From Lucinisca nassula (lineage: Eukaryota > Mollusca > Bivalvia > Lucinida > Lucinidae), in assembly GCA_963580285.1 (NCBI GenBank), contig OY757010.1:212010138-212074137 (forward strand): 64,000 bases of DNA, in the 5' to 3' direction. Positions within the stretch are counted from its first letter, which is position 1. Every line of letters begins with the position of its first letter. Positions 50,401-53,400 of the stretch are shown in pieces. The notes under the pieces were generated by a model. That model had not been told where the DNA came from and ran no database searches. It worked only from the letters and a program-made list of their open reading frames with translations. The position numbers were made by a program, and so were the translations under genes.

Positions 50401-53400
50401 TGACCTTTAACCTCTATGTATGACCTTGACCTTTCAGGTTCCAAACTGGGTCATGCGTGCAACAAATCATCTCATGGTGGTTAACATTTCTGCCAAGCAA
50501 TTTCAAAATCCATTTAAAATTAAGAAAGTTATTGACCAAACACGAAAAAAGGCCCCTTTTTTGACCTTTGACCTCTATGTATGACCTTGACACTTGAGGT
50601 ATCAAACTGAATCATGCATGCAACACATCGTCTCATGATAGTTAACATTTTTGCCAAGTAACTTCAAATTCTATCTAAAAATAAGCAAGTTATTGACAAA
50701 ACCCGAAAAAAAAGGCCCCCTTTTTTACATTTGACCTCTAAGTATGACCTTGACCTTTGAGGTACCAACCTGGGTCATGCATGCAACACATTGTATTATA
50801 TTGGTTAACATGTCTGCCGAGTGATTTCAAAATCCATCTCAAAACTAGACAAAAGTGCCCAGTGGGGCGCATATACCCCCGGCCAGTGCCATCACCTCAG
50901 CTGAAACAAGAACTACAAAGGGAAATAACTCTAAAAGGCCTGACCCCTTGGCCCTTATTTTCTTTCCCACAATACAACTAGTCATACTGATCATGTTTGC
51001 AAAATTTCAAGTTTCTATGTACAGTAGTTATTGAGAAATCTTTGACACAAAATAAAAATATACACTATTAAACAGCAAGAACTACAAAGGGAAATAACTC
51101 TAAAAGGCCTGACCCCTTGGCCCTTATTTTCTTTCCCACAATACAAATAGTCATACTGATCATGTGTGCAAAATTTCAAGTTTCTATGTGAAGCAGTTCC
51201 TGAGATATCTTTGACACAAAATAATTGTTTACGGATACACAGACAGACGGAAAAGACAAAAACTATATACCCCCATTGCATACTTCGTATGCCGGGGGTA
51301 TAATAAGAAAGTTATTGACAAAACACTAGAAAAAGGCCCCTTTTTTGACCATTGACCTCTAAGTATGACCTTGACCTTTGAGGTACTGACCTGCCTGATG
51401 CACATCACACATCGTCTCATGGTTGTTAATATTTCTGCCAAGTAATTTTAAAATCCATCTCAAAATAAGAAAGTTATTGACAAAACACGAAAAAAAGGCC
51501 CCTTTTTTTACCTTTGACCTCTAAGTATGACCTTGACCTTCAAGGTACTGACCTGCCTGATGCACACCACACATCGTCTTATGGTTGTTAATATTTCTGC
51601 CAAGTAATTTTAAAATCCATCTCAAAATAAGAAAGTTATTGACCAAATACGAAAAAAAGGCCCCTTTTTTGACCTTTGACCTCTAAGTTTGACCTTGACC
51701 TTTAAGGTACCGACCTGATTTATGTGCACCACACATCGTCTTATGGTTGTTAATATTTCTGCCAAGTAATTTTAAAATCCATCTGAAAATAAGAAAGTTA
51801 TTGACCGGACACGATTTGCGCATACATATATACATACCAACAAACTTCCAAGGGAGATAATTCAAAAAGTATAAATGCGAGAGTTATAGTTCTTGCGCAC
51901 TGCACGTCGTCTAATGCTGATTTATATTTATACTAAGTTTCGTGAAGATAGCTCGAACGGTTTTCAAGTTATAGAGCGGACACGAATGTGTGACAGACAG
52001 ACAGACAGACGGACAGACAGATGGACAGACAGACGCCCGGGGGAAAAACAATATGTCTCTCCGAAAAAATTTTTTTCGGGAGAGACATAATTAGTCCGAG
52101 TTTCAAGTAAATATGTTCAGTAATGACAGAGATATTACAAAATGTCCAAGTTTTTGCACGGCGAAGATGCAAATATTCTAAGTCGAAAAAGGGGCATAAC
52201 TGTGACAAAAATATTTTGAGGTTTACCTTGCCTATTGGTATGAGTTCCCCTTTTCATAATGAACAATTAGTCCGAGTTTCAACTAAATATGTGCAGTAAT
52301 GACAGAGATATTACAAAGTGTCCAAGTTTTTGCACGACGATGACGCGGACCACGACGCCAGAGCTATTACAATACCCCATCGTTTTCTTCGAAAAGAGCT
52401 AAAACTTTGAACAAGTACAATTTACTAACCGATTTTGTGTCTAAGAATAGCCGGATAAGTGGCAAACAGTGTAGACCCAGATGAGATGCTGCAATCTGCA
52501 GCATCTCATCTGGGTCTTCACTGTTTGCTAAGATCTGTCTGCCCTAATACACACAGTATATAAATGAAACTTGGTGGTGTCAGGTTTAATTATTGTGAGA
52601 AATGTACTTAGAAAATGGTTCAAATTTCTGCAAGCAGTGAAGGCTTTGTTTGTTCAAATTGAGGTTTAACGTTCATGTCAACGCTATTTAGGTCATTTCA
52701 GTGATATTGCTTCCAGTTTTGTGGGACTTTTACCTGACATTGAGATAAAATGATATCTCGAGCCCTGTCGCCCAATGAACCCAAAAGGGGGTCTGACTCA
52801 CATCACTTTGCCTGGGCAGGTTTAGTCCTTCTAGGCGGTTTACCAGTACTCATGTGTGGTCAGTTTCAGCTCTACGTGGAAACACCATGCAGCCCAATCT
52901 ATTTCTCCAAGCCCTGATGGGCGGGGGTGAACAAGGAGTGAAGGTCCTGATCTGATAGTGTTCTGTGGCATCTGATGAGGGCATCTGATTCACAAAAATG
53001 CCTATTCAAATATATCGAAAATTTTACCAGCATACAAAGAAAATTTTCTGATAAAAATTCTGATATATTTTTTTCATATTTCTGCACAAGTCGGTTCTAA
53101 CCAGTACTCACAATATGTTTTCAAGTTAGAAATAAGAAAATAATTTATACCACTCGCAACCCCAGTTTTTCTATATATCTCGCAACCCCAGTTTTACTAT
53201 ATAAAAGTGGGGTTCAAGGGGGTCAAATTTATATAGTCCTGTTTTCGTGATGTGTTTACCCATCATGAAAACACACCGATATAATATTGACCCCCTAGAA
53301 CCCCATTTTTATATAGTAGAACTGGGGTTTGCAGGGTAAGCCTTATTTTTCTTATTTCTGCTCTAAAATATAGATTGTGGGTACTCGTAAGAACTACCTC

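Larger units (their letters stand above)
47030..52090 (-). mobile_element. Tandem-unit element, family A copy 3, with B and C inside
   Basis: CTAGAATTTGTTTTTCTACA start directly after GAACAA and end CGGGAGAGACATAA directly before TTAGTCC, so insertion was between A and T of F. B copy 3 lies at 47667-50226 and a C element at 50845-51303. A units of ~162 bp fill the rest. The ends repeat the ATGTCTC word. Confidence 0.82.
46543..52408 (-). mobile_element. Tandem-unit element, family F, enclosing A copy 3
   Basis: Left: ACAAGAGCACCGCATGGGGGTGC start and three units of 163-176 bp (TTCCCCTTTTCATAATGAAC). At 47029 family A copy 3 begins; F resumes at 52091 with TTAGTCCGAGTTTCAAG, a word present uninterrupted at 52262. 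Right end: ATCGTTTTCTTCGAAAAGAGC TAAAAC. F is thus the oldest layer of this stack. Confidence 0.78.
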
